Shown here in pieces: positions 23,121 to 34,049 of a stretch of 64,000 nt of DNA; within the stretch, counting starts at the first letter, position 1; each line of letters opens with the position of its first letter. The translations under genes were made by a program, and so were the position numbers. This DNA comes from Telopea speciosissima (lineage: Eukaryota > Streptophyta > Magnoliopsida > Proteales > Proteaceae), in NCBI RefSeq assembly GCF_018873765.1, contig NC_057919.1, positions 59,123,484 through 59,187,483 on the forward strand, given 5' to 3'. The notes beneath the pieces are model-generated. The model did no database searches, was not told where the DNA came from, and was given only the letters and a program-made list of their open reading frames with translations.

Positions 23121-23542
23121 GGGATTATTATCCTCTCCAATTCCCTATAGGTCGATAGTGCGGCAGTGCTAGTGTGGATGTCCGACATGTGGTAGCTCGG
23201 ACATCCAACGATCTGAGCTCAACATAGTCAATGAGCTCGGACTGTTGGATGTCTGAGCTGCCACGTGTTGGGCATCCACACTAGCACTGCCGGGCTATAG
23301 AGAATTGGAGAGGATAATTTTCCCATTTCATGGGATCATTATCCTCTCCAATTCCCTATAGGTCAGTAGTGCGGCAATGCTAGTGTGGTTGTCCGACACG
23401 TGGTAGCTCAGATGTCTAACGATCTGAGCTCAACATAGTCAATGAGCTAGGACTGTTGGATGTCTGAGCTGCCACGTGTTGGGCATCCATACTACCACTG
23501 CCGCATTGCCGGGCTATAGGGAATTGGAGAGGATAATTTTCC
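23121..23542. mobile_element. Two tandem hairpin MITEs sharing 8-bp repeats
   Basis: Two units (23121-23323 and 23332-23542) each run from GGGATNATTATCCTCTCC-like to GGAGAGGATAATTTTCC and are almost fully self-complementary (ATCCTCTCCAATTCCCTATAG at one end, CTATAGNGAATTGGAGAGGAT at the other). CATTTCAT occurs at 23113-23120, 23324-23331 and 23543-23550, that is on both sides of each unit. The empty site is visible in copy 1 of the segmental duplication, where CATTTCAT (21749-21756) occurs once. An 8-bp duplication fits hAT. Confidence 0.85.
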
Positions 23543-24051
23543 CATTTCATGGTGCATTGTGTAGGTGTAGGGGACATCGCTGTGCAAAGTTGTTTTTCCC
23601 CCAAATAAACATTTAAAATTGTACCAAATTGAAATGAAGAAAGATCAGTACGATTTCGGTATCTAGAAAAGGAATCTTCCTCGATATGATATTGGTTCAG
23701 TATCCAAGGCAAAACTATTCGTACGAACAGTACCAAATTACCTATTCGCTAATTGAAGTGTGAATACACATGTTTCAATATAATTATATATTATGTATCT
23801 CAATATGTATTATATATGTATTTCATATCTTATGTATGTATCTCACTATCAGGATTCGGATGGTTAATTTTAATAAGTTATAGTGGGAGATAATTGCGTG
23901 GGTGATGGTTAAATTAATAAGAATACACATGTATAATAATTATATATGATGTATCTCATATATTATATATGTATTTTAGTTTCTGAATTTTCAAATCGAA
24001 TAATAATCACACCGACAGTTACACATTAAAACCGAATAACGAATCGTTTAT

Positions 24052-25436
24052 TTTTTGGTAGAAAGAAGATTCATTAAAGGATAGTATGTGTACAACCTAA
24101 AGCTTCAGATTCACAAAGATCATGAAGCCACGGAGTGGAATTTGGCCAATCTGTCATACACATAATAGACAGGGCCTTCCTAGCTAGGGCATCTGAAATA
24201 CCGTTCATAGCCCGTGGAATACATCGAAATGAAATGAAATCAAAAGAGGAGGATAATCTCCTAATATCTGAAATAATGGTAGAAAATTCATAGAGTGGAT
24301 GTTGGTTTTGGTCATGGATATAGTCGATCACCTCCTTGCAATCTGATTCCACTTGAAGATTAGCGAAACCAACAGCCACAGCTTCTATAAGAGCACATCG
24401 AATTACAATAGCTTCACCTCGAACTGCCAATTTAAAGTGGTGTGGAATTGAGATTGCCTTCACCTGATAGCTCCTATGATCTCTGAAAATGAAACCTAGA
24501 CCCCCCTTTGAACTTCTATTTCTCAATGTTGCATCACAATTTACCTTACGATAACCCACCGGTGGAGATATCCAATTGATAGTAGCAGCAGACGCACAAT
24601 AAGATGTAAATGTTGTTGCATGGCCACTAGCAGAAGTAGCATGGAACTCAAGAAAAGCTCGCTCGGCCACAGTGATTATCTCTTGTGGTGTCCAATTTTT
24701 AGTGTTGAACACATAATCATTCCTTGCTCTCCAAAGATACCAGCACAAGAAAGAAGCGTGTGATAGAGATTCACGAGCAACTTTCTTATTTTGGCGATAT
24801 AAGGAATCCCAACTATTCAACCAATCTGAGAACTTGGGTACCTGATTTGTTGGAGGTTTATATGATAAGGAACTATCAAGCCAAACCGCCTTGGCAAATG
24901 GACACTCAAGGAGCAAGTGATCTGCTGTCTCTCTGTTTGCACCACAACGACGACACGATGGATCGATAGGCACTTGCCGTGAGAGGAGACCATCACCCGT
25001 TGCAACGCCTTCCGCACATACTCTCCAACAAAAAGATTTAATTTTTGGGAGAGTTTGGAGTGACCATATGCGTTTCCACACCAACTCAGGTACCAACTCC
25101 CATTGATGTACACGAGAGGAAGAAAGACCCGTGGCAGCACGCTCAAGATTTAGATTCGATAAGAGATTGTATGCTGATTTTACAGTAAACACCCCCATCT
25201 TAGATGCACCCCATATTTGCTAATCCTCACTAGGGTATAGGCTCATATTTATTTTGAGAATTACATCCATATCCTCTGGATGGAAATACTGTTGGAGCAA
25301 ATCAACCTTCCACGATCTGTTGACAGGGTCAATAATATCGGAAACAAAATGCAAAGGGCAAGATGCTGGTTTCGGGTGTTTCACCTTGAAATGAGGTTGG
25401 GTTGGCACCCAACTATCACACCAAATATTCACTAGT
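24052..25436 (-). mobile_element. 5'-truncated LINE with intact zf-RVT/RNase H frame
   Basis: This 1.39 kb insertion is bounded by an 18-bp duplication with one mismatch (24034-24051 and 25437-25454, GAATAA[C/A]GAATCGTTTAT). The - strand has a 70-codon frame (25220-25432: WCDSWVPTQPHFKVKHP, FHPEDMDVILKI) and then a 374-codon open frame (24074-25198). The latter has KSAYNLLSNL, a zf-RVT motif (CRRC, then HLLLEC), FLCWYLWRARNDYVF, and an RNase H domain (VNCDATLRN, GGLGFIFRDH, GEAIVIRCALIEAV, VESDCKEVIDYI, NGISDALARKAL). The tail is only a short T-run. It landed in the already duplicated segment, so it is younger than the duplication. Long open frame and near-perfect duplication suggest a fairly recent insertion. 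Confidence 0.93.
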
Positions 25437-25673
25437 GAATAAAGAATCGTTTATGAAACCAAATAAAAAGCGTACAGACTACCTTATTAAAATTCGAATA
25501 AACTGGTTTTAGAAACCAAATAAAAACCGTACCAAAACCAATTCGACTCAGTGCGATTTTGGTGTTGCAAATGCATTCCTATTCTTGGTATGATACGGTT
25601 TTGGTATCTCCTTTTTGTCCCTTGCACTGAATTGAAACCGAATTGAATAATAGAATCCCAATTGACACCCTTA

Positions 25674-26333
25674 GGCTGCGTGGTGCTGTGGTCTCTGCAC
25701 CAGTACAGGTACCAAGGGAGCACATGTGGCGTATCTGATAGGGGTGGGATTTTTCATTTTAGGAGGGGTGTGGTGGTCATTTTGACCTTCATGTGTGTGG
25801 GCACACATGTTGGGTAGCCCGCCAGCCTTTTTTCCCCCTAATTTAATTTATAGAAAAAAGAATGTTGCCTGATCGCCTAGTGCCTGTGCCTAAACACTTC
25901 CTCCTTGAAATGACCACTCACCCCCAATAGAATAAAAAAAATCCCCTTGATTGATGAACCTGTGCATCCCCTCATTGACCCCTACGTTGGTGCAAAAACC
26001 ACATAACCAGAATACCAGACATCTTTCTTCCATTAATTTATGTATACATGATGGTAAGGGTTTTAAAAGCCAGAATCGGGTCCAGCCAATTCCGATCCTG
26101 GCTGGAATAGGTACAAAAGTTGCCAGAAACGGAAGCTGTCGAGATTGGCCAGAAAAGGGTGGAAACCTAGAAAATCTGTATGGAGAGGCTAATTCGAAGT
26201 AGCTTGAATCAGGATCAGACTCGGCCGATTCTAATTCGGACCAGGTGACATCGATCGATTTGAAGTGGCCTTATCGAAGTGATTTGAATCAGGATCGGGT
26301 TAGACCGATTTCGATTCAAATTGACCTTCATCC
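25674..26333. other. Intergenic, dispersed repeat fragments
   Basis: At 25674-25850 there is sequence like the inverted arms at 21680-21800 (GGCTGCGTGGTGCTGTGGTC, GTACCAAGGGAGCACATG). At 26050-26330 there are diverged motifs such as GAATCAGGATCGG and CCGATTCTAATTCGG, a dispersed plant repeat also seen near 55090-55350. No gene was recognised. Confidence 0.5.
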
Positions 26334-26526
26334 GATCCGACACTTTTTTTTTTTTTTTTTAAACCTGATGGATTTAAAAACTAAAAACCTGATGGATGAT
26401 GAATGATGGATGGGAATAATGGCGTGTAAAGATCCGACACTTTTTTTTTTTAAAACCCTGATGGATTTAAAAAAACCAAACCCTGATGGATGATGAATGA
26501 TGGATGGGACTAATGGCGTGTAAAAC
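26334..26526 (+). repeat. 97-bp tandem duplication upstream of the phosphoglycerate-mutase-like gene
   Basis: Two adjacent copies start GATCCGACAC plus a T-run (26334 and 26431) and end GATGGATGGGA, then TAATGGCGTGTAAA. Each copy contains two internal CTGATGGAT segments. The duplication ends about 200 bp before the start codon, inside the likely promoter. Confidence 0.9.
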
Positions 26527-26562
26527 ACTATAGCGTAAAGGAGTGGAGAGCACGAACAGGAT

Positions 26563-26580
26563 ATATATACGCGTATATAT
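26563..26580 (+). promoter_or_regulatory. TATA-like element inside an 18-bp palindrome
   Basis: ATATATACGCGTATATAT is a perfect palindrome, 146 bp upstream of the chosen ATG at 26726. It is the only strong TATA-like stretch near the gene. It is followed by a GAA/GAG-rich 5' leader (about 26640-26715). Confidence 0.5.
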
Positions 26581-26725
26581 GAAGTGTACGAACTCGTCAT
26601 CAATCTCATTTCTGAAACCTACAGAAGGAAAATTAAGCACGAAGAAAGAAAGGAAGAGAAGAAGAAGAAGAAGAAGAGAGGAAGAAGAAGGGAAGAGAAG
26701 AAAAGAAAGATTGAGAAGAGTGGAC

Positions 26726-27745
26726 ATGGAGCATCTACCATCACACGTCGATATACTGCCCAAGAGAATAATATTGGTGAGGCATGGAGAGAGCCAAGGC
26801 AACCTAGACGACACTGCCTACACCACCACCCCAGACAATCAGATCCCTCTCACCTCTCACGGCATCGACCAAGCCCGCTTCGCCGGCCAACGTATCCGCC
26901 ACCTGCTCTCCGACGACGGCCTCTCCCACAACTGGAAGGTTTACTTCTACGTATCACCCTACCGCCGTACTCGATCCACCCTTAGAGAGATCGGTAGGTC
27001 TTTTCCCAGGAACCGAATCCTCGGGGTCAGGGAGGAATGCAGGATCAGGGAACAAGATTTCGGCAATTTCCAGGTGGAGGAGCGGATGAAGGCCATAAAG
27101 CTAGCCCGTGAGCGATTCGGCCGCTTCTTCTTCCGATTCCCTGATGGCGAGTCCGCCGCCGATGTCTTCGACCGCCTTTCCAGTATGTCAACTACTCAAA
27201 CCATCTTCTTCTTCTTCTTCCTCTTCCCCTCTCGTTTTCTCTTAATTTCTGAGATTTGTACTTCCGCAGGTTTCATGGAGTCGCTGTGGAGGGACATAGA
27301 CATGAAGAGGCTTGATCACCATCACAAACGTGGTGATGAGACAAACCTCATCATCGTGTCGCACGGGCTGACCATGCGAGTGTTCCTGATGAAATGGTTC
27401 AAGTGGACGGTGGAGCAATTCGAGCACCTCAACAATCCGGGCAACTGTGAATTCCTGGTCATTCAATTGGGTTCAGGTGGAGATTACAGCCTTGCCATCC
27501 ATCATTCCGAGGAGGAGCTCCTCCACTTGGGACTTTCCCCCGAGATGATCGCCGACCAGAGATGGCGCGCCAGCGCCACTAAGGGGGACTGGAACGAGAA
27601 ACACTCTTGGTACCTCGATGGCTTCTTTGATCATCTACCTTCTTCCGATTCCTCCTCTTCCGACTCCGACGACAATAATAATAACAACAATGTTCATCAC
27701 GACCACCAGGGGGAAAAGGAAAACAACGCCCCTGTCAAATGCTAA
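26726..27745 (+). CDS. Phosphoglycerate mutase-like (histidine phosphatase superfamily) protein
   Basis: Two exons, 26726-27182 and 27270-27745, encode 310 residues. The 87-nt intron has donor GTATGT and acceptor CCGCAG and splits a serine codon; it happens to be open in frame, which would otherwise insert a phenylalanine-rich stretch. The N-terminal RHG motif that carries the phospho-accepting histidine is at residues 19-21 (IILVRHGESQGN). YVSPYRRTRSTLREI and REQDFGNFQ follow, and the second histidine is near residue 184 (IIVSHGLTMRVFLMKWF). The C-terminus is a Ser/Asp/Asn-rich tail. Length and motifs match the plant family of At3g05170/At1g08940. The substrate is not established and it is probably a phosphatase rather than a glycolytic mutase. 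The start was chosen because upstream in-frame codons are low-complexity leader. Cytosolic location is likely, as no targeting peptide is visible. Confidence 0.93.
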   Translation: MEHLPSHVDILPKRIILVRHGESQGNLDDTAYTTTPDNQIPLTSHGIDQARFAGQRIRHLLSDDGLSHNWKVYFYVSPYRRTRSTLREIGRSFPRNRILGVREECRIREQDFGNFQVEERMKAIKLARERFGRFFFRFPDGESAADVFDRLSSMSTTQTIFFFFFLFPSRFLLISEICTSAGFMESLWRDIDMKRLDHHHKRGDETNLIIVSHGLTMRVFLMKWFKWTVEQFEHLNNPGNCEFLVIQLGSGGDYSLAIHHSEEELLHLGLSPEMIADQRWRASATKGDWNEKHSWYLDGFFDHLPSSDSSSSDSDDNNNNNNVHHDHQGEKENNAPVKC

Positions 27746-28799
27746 ATAACCATTATTTCTTATTCTTTTGTTACATTGTTAATGACAAAGAAGCATATTT
27801 CAGCTAGGTTTGATTGAGTTAGAAGAATCTACACAGAATAATACCAATATTCATTTTTTTTTACCACCATTTCCATCACTTCTTTTAGTCATTAATTTGT
27901 ACAAAGTCAATGAACTAGCCTCTGTTGTAGCAAAATCAACAAAAGTCTTTAAAATAATAAAAAAAGTTTCTAAAATAGTATTGATGTGCATATTTATCTA
28001 TCGCCAATGAACATGCCTCGCGTGACATGACATCTCTGACTAAGCACGCAAACAATTAACCATGTGATCAATAAGAATTCTCCACAAACGGAAGTAAATC
28101 TATCCGATATCAACCACAATTACCAAACAAGCACAAATCTGTGAAAATCTCTGCCTTTTCTCCCCAATTCTAATTTATAGAATTCCATTCGATTTCAATC
28201 CGACTCTGATCTAATTCGAATTGAAATTGATGGAGGCTGATTCCATGTCTTTAAACTTTGGACTCATTACATTTGCATCCTTGAAACAGATTCTTTCATT
28301 TTCCTTAGTTGGGTTTAAGTTGTACGCTGCACCAGAATGAATGCTATATAAACCCAGGTGCAGAAAGAGAAGATGCAAGGCCGTGGTGGCCAACGAGACT
28401 TTCGGTAACCGAAATTCAGCAACATAAGGTCAAGTAGAGCAGAAGAAGAAGAAGACAGGTCAAGTGGAGTATCCAGATGGGAATCGACTACAAAAGGGGG
28501 CAAGAAAACAGTGTCGATGATGCATTCTAAAGAACTAGTGGCATTGCCCAATTTATTCATACCTCATTCTGAAGCATGGTGCTCAATCCCATTATGAACT
28601 AAACTCACCTCTCACCTTCAGGTGATTCATTGTTAGTAAACTTGATAACAGTTGAACCTCATGAGAACAGAAAGAAAAGAAAACAAGTTAAAATCATGAT
28701 CCTTTTAAAACATTCAATGTGAATAAAATAACTAGAGTAATAACTATGTTTAGACAGATACTATTATTCTTGATTTAAGAAAAACCATCACAATAATCT
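27746..28799. other. 3' flanks of two converging genes
   Basis: This is the 3' UTR of the phosphoglycerate-mutase-like gene on the left and of the convergent MSRB gene on the right. It is AT-rich. No additional gene, hairpin or repeat of note was seen. Confidence 0.6.
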
Positions 28800-31700
28800 T
28801 CATTCTGATGATGCTGGAACAAACTTGACTGAGATGCTGTTAACACAATGACGTTCGTCAGTTGGTGTAGGGAAACCCTCGCCTTTAAATACATGACCAA
28901 GGTGCCCACCACAAGCTGCACATGTAATTTCAATTCTCCTCCCATCTGGGTCAGCCTGAAAACATGTAACCACATATCACATTATATGTGAAGTAGTTGT
29001 TTTTTAAGGCTGTGTTTGGTCTGCATTCCTGGAAAAGATTCTGGGTCTAGAACGGATTTTAAAACCCAAATCTTCTCTATTTTCTCAAGTCAGAATGCAT
29101 TCTAAACCCAAAATCTATTCCGAGAATGCATACTATACACAGCCTAAGGTACTGAAGGGGATTTTGGGGTGGGGGGGGGGTGGGGGTGGGTGGGCGGGGA
29201 GAACCAATAAAATAGAAGAGCAAAGCTTACTGTACGATTTATGGCTCCAGGAAGACCCTCAAAGAAAGCCGGCCAGCCACAGCCAGAATCAAATTTTGTA
29301 GTGGATCTATAGAGGGGTGTCCCACAACCTGCGCAGTTATAGATCCCTTCACCAAAAAACTTGTCATATTCCCCAGTGCCTGGGAACCTGCATATCATCA
29401 AACTATTAGTATAGTTACAAGCACCAAACCACACTAAAGCCACAGATGAATTTGTCATGTCCGCCATAAATGAGCTGCATATTCTGTGAATCTTTATTAG
29501 CTATGTAGATTGTGATATCTGTAACAAGAACTCACTATTAAGTGAGATTGAATGACTTGGTTGATCAGTGAACCATTGGTTGATTAGTGAACCAGAGATA
29601 ACTTGGTTTGAGCTCTTAACCATATGCACATGGGTACATACTTATGGCCTTATTTTGTGGAACTGCTTGGGGACATACAACTAAATGGCCTCAGTTCAAG
29701 TTACGAAGCATATCAACTAGTATTATCTGGAAACCACATTATGGAAGGGACTGTTGTAACACCCTAAATATGACAAATACGCAAGGATCCTAAAACAATG
29801 TGATAGTGGCTGCTAAATCAGGCAATCGTGGTACCCAAGAGGGGGGGGGGGGGATGTTGAGGAATCATTGCAATGGTCAAAAAGGTTCATATATTCTGTT
29901 CCCCTTAGAGGGCGGGCCTCGGCGCAACAGTAAAGTTGCACATTGCGACCTAGTGGGCGTGGGTTGAATTGGGAAACAGCCTCCCCATGAAGCGGGAGTA
30001 AGGCTGCGTACATATCTGCCCCTCTCTCGAACCCGCAGTGGCAAGAGCCTCGTGCACTGGGTATCCTTCTATTTCTTTTCCCATTACCTACCCTAACATG
30101 GACCCATCTCTTTACAGTTACCTTTTTGACAACGATACAATTATAATAACATTTTGTATGATGAATTTTACCTAAAAGAAATGAGAGCAGCGAGAAGGAA
30201 AACACAAAGGCATGAAGAGAGAAATAAGATAATTTAGAATAACTCAAATCTGCTGCAACACAGAACACTGAGACACAAGTCCACAGTGTGTGTCTGGAAG
30301 ATGCAATATAAAGGGATTTGCTGATGTTGATCATGTTGGTAAATGAAATAATCCTTCAATTAGTTCAACAACAACAAAAACAAACTCCGCCTAACCAACT
30401 TAATGGTTAGTACCACTTTGCACATTCAATCAGTTCAATGGATAATAGATAATTTCCATCTGAGGTCAGGGCACCTACAACATAAACTTTCACTTTAATG
30501 CATGAGTCGATTATTTTTTCTCCAGTACTGCTGTTAAGCATGGAAGAATGACACCTTTATTGGAGTAATACTACTACAATAAGTCAAATACATACATGCA
30601 GAAACCTGGCTTCAGCAGATCCCACATCCATACTCAGATGCAGACCACTGCACAGTTTGGTTTGAGTGTACAATATAAATAGGGTTAGGAAAGACCAACT
30701 TCAACCTCAAAATACTGCTTAATGTTTGGCTCAGTTTGGGTAGGGTTGGCAGTTTGGTTTAGGTGGTTTCCCCCACTATTTCAACACCAAGAAGAGGGTA
30801 AAACTGCTAGAGAAGTAGCACATGACATTCTTGATAGCCATAATAATAGTTCATAGGGCAGAGACGACCGTTACTTTGGGCATCTCTAAAGAGTTCATTG
30901 TCGGTGATTGGCCCACTATGGTTAGTACCACTCTGCACCTTCACCACCCGAGGAGGAAACTGGTAGGGGAGCTCTTACTGGTTGTAAATTGTGGAATTAG
31001 GAACACAAGGAATACTGAGTTTTATGGGATCTCAATTCGCCTCAGTAGCAGATAACAACCTTGATAACCATATAGTAGCTCGCAGGGTTGCTGCTTTCTG
31101 GGGTGTCTTTAAATAGTTCATTGTAGGTGATTGGCCCATTATGGTAGTACTCAGTGGTCAGTACCACTCTTCATCACCTCCACAGATTGTCACTATGGAC
31201 AATATGAGAATCCTGGAGGGATTGAAAGAATGCTCATAGATAGTCTGGTCCAGTACTGCTGCCTTTCTAGGCTGATCATTGTTGGTCAATTTGTGCCAAA
31301 TGCCTGGCTGTCCAACTGGGACTTAGAATCATTGAGGAGATCAAGAGTAGTGTTGAGGGTGAATCCACTACTAGATAGTTGATATCATCCTTGAAAAATA
31401 TCTAATTAAAATTGCTACAAAGTTCTCCCAACTCTTTAGTTGATGGTTAAACAAAGAAACTCATAGCCAAGAAAGTAGTGGCTTTGAACCGTGTGTTCGG
31501 GTTCTCTTGTCCATTCTAATAAAATCATTTCATACTGATCAAAAGAAGAGGTTGATTAAGAGTTATCAGATTTGGGAAGCCCCAAGTAGATAATGAACTG
31601 GACTGACTCAAGTTGCAAGAGATTTGGTATTGGACCCACCTGATTGCGACCTTTTATGGAGTCCTTGGATCATTCAAATATGCTTTTCTGCTATTCAGGT

Positions 31701-33304
31701 ACCAAGGACATTAGCATCTTGCTTTTCGATTTCTTTCTTTTAAACCCAGCCTTTAGTCTATCCAAGCAACTTGATATTCAAAACCTTTCTTCTGATATGT
31801 CTAATTTATTTTAACTTTATTCCAGTTTTGAGTAATCTATTGATAATAAAATTGGAGTAACAAAAAACAAAAAAAAAAGAAGAAGAACATCTGATTGAAG
31901 ACCAAAACTATTTTCCCTAGTCATCAATTGTGATTTCCTTGTTCCACAGTCCCATAATTTCTAGCATTCAGCACCTCCCCATTGACTGACTCAAATATGC
32001 CAAGGAACCATCAATCTTGAAAAAATATTTACTTTGGGACACGTAATCCACAACTATAAATCTTATGGTCCACAAACTTAGGTTCTCTGTACACATCCAC
32101 ATGCCCAAGATTTTTGGGAGCCATATAGAGTCTTCAAACACAATAGTGCCAATCAATTAAGTGAAGGGCCTGGCAATGCTCACACCCTGCCCCTGTCCCT
32201 GTCCCAGTCCCAGTCCCAGTCCCAGATAATTATATCTTCTATTCCTAGATGCTTTAATTATGCTTTGCTAGCTCATTAACATGTCTCTCAAGTACTAATC
32301 CCTGTATCGCACTCCCTTGGAATTTTCACATTAACATGAGACTGGACCACCTTCAGCATTACTAACACATAAGCTTTTCCAAACTTTCTGCCAGTGTGCC
32401 ACTTGCACCATTTCAATATCCTTGTGAAATCATGCATACAAACACAAGGATGGTCTTGAGAAATTAAGGTCATCCCTATGGAGGATTATATGAAAATTCA
32501 AATATATATTTAGTTTACAAATGGCACTTAATGATCAAAGTCTGTGCATGCCACTCTTTTTATGCAGATCAATCACATCACTAAAAAATTTAGGGATGTG
32601 GAGGTTTGGGTACTTGTCTTATAGCAACCATCCAAAATGTAGAAAATCAAGTTTACAAATCACCATGGTTGCTCCTGTACTAAGGTTTGGACAGGTTTCA
32701 CTATAGAGCTTAATGTTTCGTCTTCTTTGGTTTTACCAATCCAATCAGAGAAATGAGAAAATCACATAATTAGGACCCACAGAGACAAATCACCAGGGAA
32801 TGAGAGATCAACTGAAATTCAAATAGATTTTTGCAATTGGCGACTTAAAAAGATCCGAAATGCAGCATTCAGCAAATGGGTACCTAAACACGAACCGCGA
32901 AAGTAATCCATGAACACAGGAAGATCAAATTGAAAAAATCAAAGCTCAAATTGCGAGTCTTACTCGGTTCCTTTCTGGCGCAGAATACGGAATTGCTCCG
33001 GGGAGAGAATAGCCTGCCATTCTTCCTCCGATTTCTGAACAGAGCCAGTGGCAGCCATGGCCACTACTCCACCTCTAAAGCTCCTCCTGCTCCGATAAAA
33101 GCACGCAGGAAACCCAGTGGCGGAACTGGTCAGGGATTTGGGTGTTAAAGGAGATTCGTGGTATTGGGTTTTGCAGAGAAGATGGAACGTAGATTTTCCA
33201 GAAGAATCAATGTGACCAAGGAATCGGGATACAGGGGCTTTAGGATTGATAATTAGGATCCTCGGTGACGAAAAGGCTGTGATTTTGAGGAGTTGGACAC
33301 CCAT
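28800..33304 (-). CDS. MSRB: Peptide methionine-R-sulfoxide reductase B, plastid type
   Basis: Three exons on the - strand (32964-33304, 29231-29387, 28800-28955) join in frame to 217 residues. It reduces methionine-R-sulfoxide in oxidised proteins. Zinc CXXC pairs are C132/C135 (NCAGCG) and C178/C181 (CAACGG). The catalytic cysteine is C203 (ERHCVNS). A resolving cysteine is present at C150 (FDSGCGWP), so this is the two-cysteine, thioredoxin-regenerated (MSRB2-like) form rather than the one-cysteine MSRB1 form. The first 85 residues are rich in Ser, Lys and Arg with few acids, consistent with a plastid transit peptide. An upstream in-frame ATG at 33367 would add 21 residues; I prefer 33304 because those residues are acidic and unlike a transit peptide. 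Intron 1 is 3576 nt and holds an Au SINE. Confidence 0.95.
29911..30079 (+). mobile_element. Au-type SINE in MSRB intron
   Basis: GGCGGGCCTCGGCGCAACAG, then GTGACCTAGTGG-like text, GGGTTGAATTGGGAAACAGC, AAGGCTGCGTACATATCTGC and GAGCCTCGTGCACTGGGTAT follow the Au SINE consensus from the tRNA-like head (A and B boxes) to the 3' end. It is antisense to the host gene. Ends are approximate, as I found no clear target duplication. Confidence 0.9.
30820..31160. repeat. Diverged direct duplication in MSRB intron 1
   Basis: About 30820-30930 (ATAGCCATAATAATAGTTCA, TTCATTGTCGGTGATTGGCC, CACTATGG) recurs in diverged form at about 31050-31160 (ATAACCATATAGTAGCTCG, TTCATTGTAGGTGATTGGCC, CATTATGG), offset by roughly 230 bp. 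It is an old tandem duplication within the intron with no coding content. Confidence 0.6.
32187..32225. repeat. CCCAGT/CCCTGT short tandem repeat
   Basis: GTCCCTGTCCCAGTCCCAGT and one further CCCAGT-type unit form a hexamer tract in intron 1 of the MSRB gene. Confidence 0.85.
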
Positions 33305-33519
33305 CTCATCCGTTGTCGCAACTTGCCAATTCTGTAACTCAAAATCTGCTTCGGAAGTTGTGGCCACATGTGGAACGCTTGAACCTCAAAAATCCATCAC
33401 TCGCTTGGGATTCCATTAAAGTTTGAAAAACCAGGAACCGACTCGGCTACTCGGCTGGATTGTCGAATTGAATCAAACTTTAAAGACCGATTCAGGTTGA
33501 CTCTGATACGGCCCAAAAG

Positions 33520-34041
33520 TAAGGATGTCAACGGATATTTGAAAATCCGTTTTTGATCTATGTTTGAATCTGTCTAGAATTTGGTCAAAAAACTAATCCA
33601 ATACGAATATGATAATCTCCCTATTTGACGACAGTAATAAAATGTCTGAAATATATCTTTGTGTCCGTCTATCCGATTAAGATTAAAAAAAATAAAAAAT
33701 TTATATATTAAGATAATGATTCTTTTTCTAAATTTTCTATTGATTTATATATTATTTTATGCATTATGATACATAGAATCACATATTTAATATAAGATAA
33801 AATAAAAAATAGAAAACTTATGAAAATCAAAGAATAGAAAGAATAGAAAAAAGGATAGTTGTTGAACTCTCAAGTCTCAACCCTAACCCTCATCAACAAA
33901 ACCGTTAAGATGTTAATAGATAGGACATTATCCGAATTTAATTGAAAACTAATTGGATATTATTTGAATCTATCCGAATATAATCGAATACAAATATGAT
34001 AATGCCACTATCAAATCAAATTCGATCCGTTTACATCCTTA
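33520..34041. mobile_element. hAT-type MITE upstream of MSRB
   Basis: The 522-bp element has 17-bp terminal inverted repeats, TAAGGATGTCAACGGAT and ATCCGTTTACATCCTTA (one mismatch). The flanks CCCAAAAG (33512-33519) and CCCAAAGG (34042-34049) form an 8-bp duplication with one change, which fits hAT. The interior is AT-rich with further CCGAATATAATCGAATA-like motifs and no coding potential. It begins about 215 bp upstream of the MSRB start codon, within the probable promoter. Confidence 0.88.
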
Positions 34042-34049
34042 CCCAAAGG

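Larger units (their letters stand above)
23102..25640. repeat. Segmental duplication, copy 2, interrupted
   Basis: This is the second copy of 21724-22690. It is split by a tandem MITE pair (23121-23542) and a LINE (24052-25436). Without these inserts about 0.7 kb of shared sequence remains. The end near 25660-25673 (CAATTGACACCCTTA) resembles a hAT-type terminus. Confidence 0.8.

Noticed and set aside
26543-26725. Longer N-terminus for the phosphoglycerate-mutase-like protein
   Set aside because: The extra residues are low-complexity R/E/K text from a purine-rich leader; family members start near MEHLP-type text just before the RHG motif.
27183-27269. Read-through frame joining both exons of the phosphoglycerate-mutase-like gene
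   Set aside because: The segment has a perfect GTATGT donor and CGCAG acceptor, and its Phe/Leu/Ser-rich translation breaks the conserved domain.
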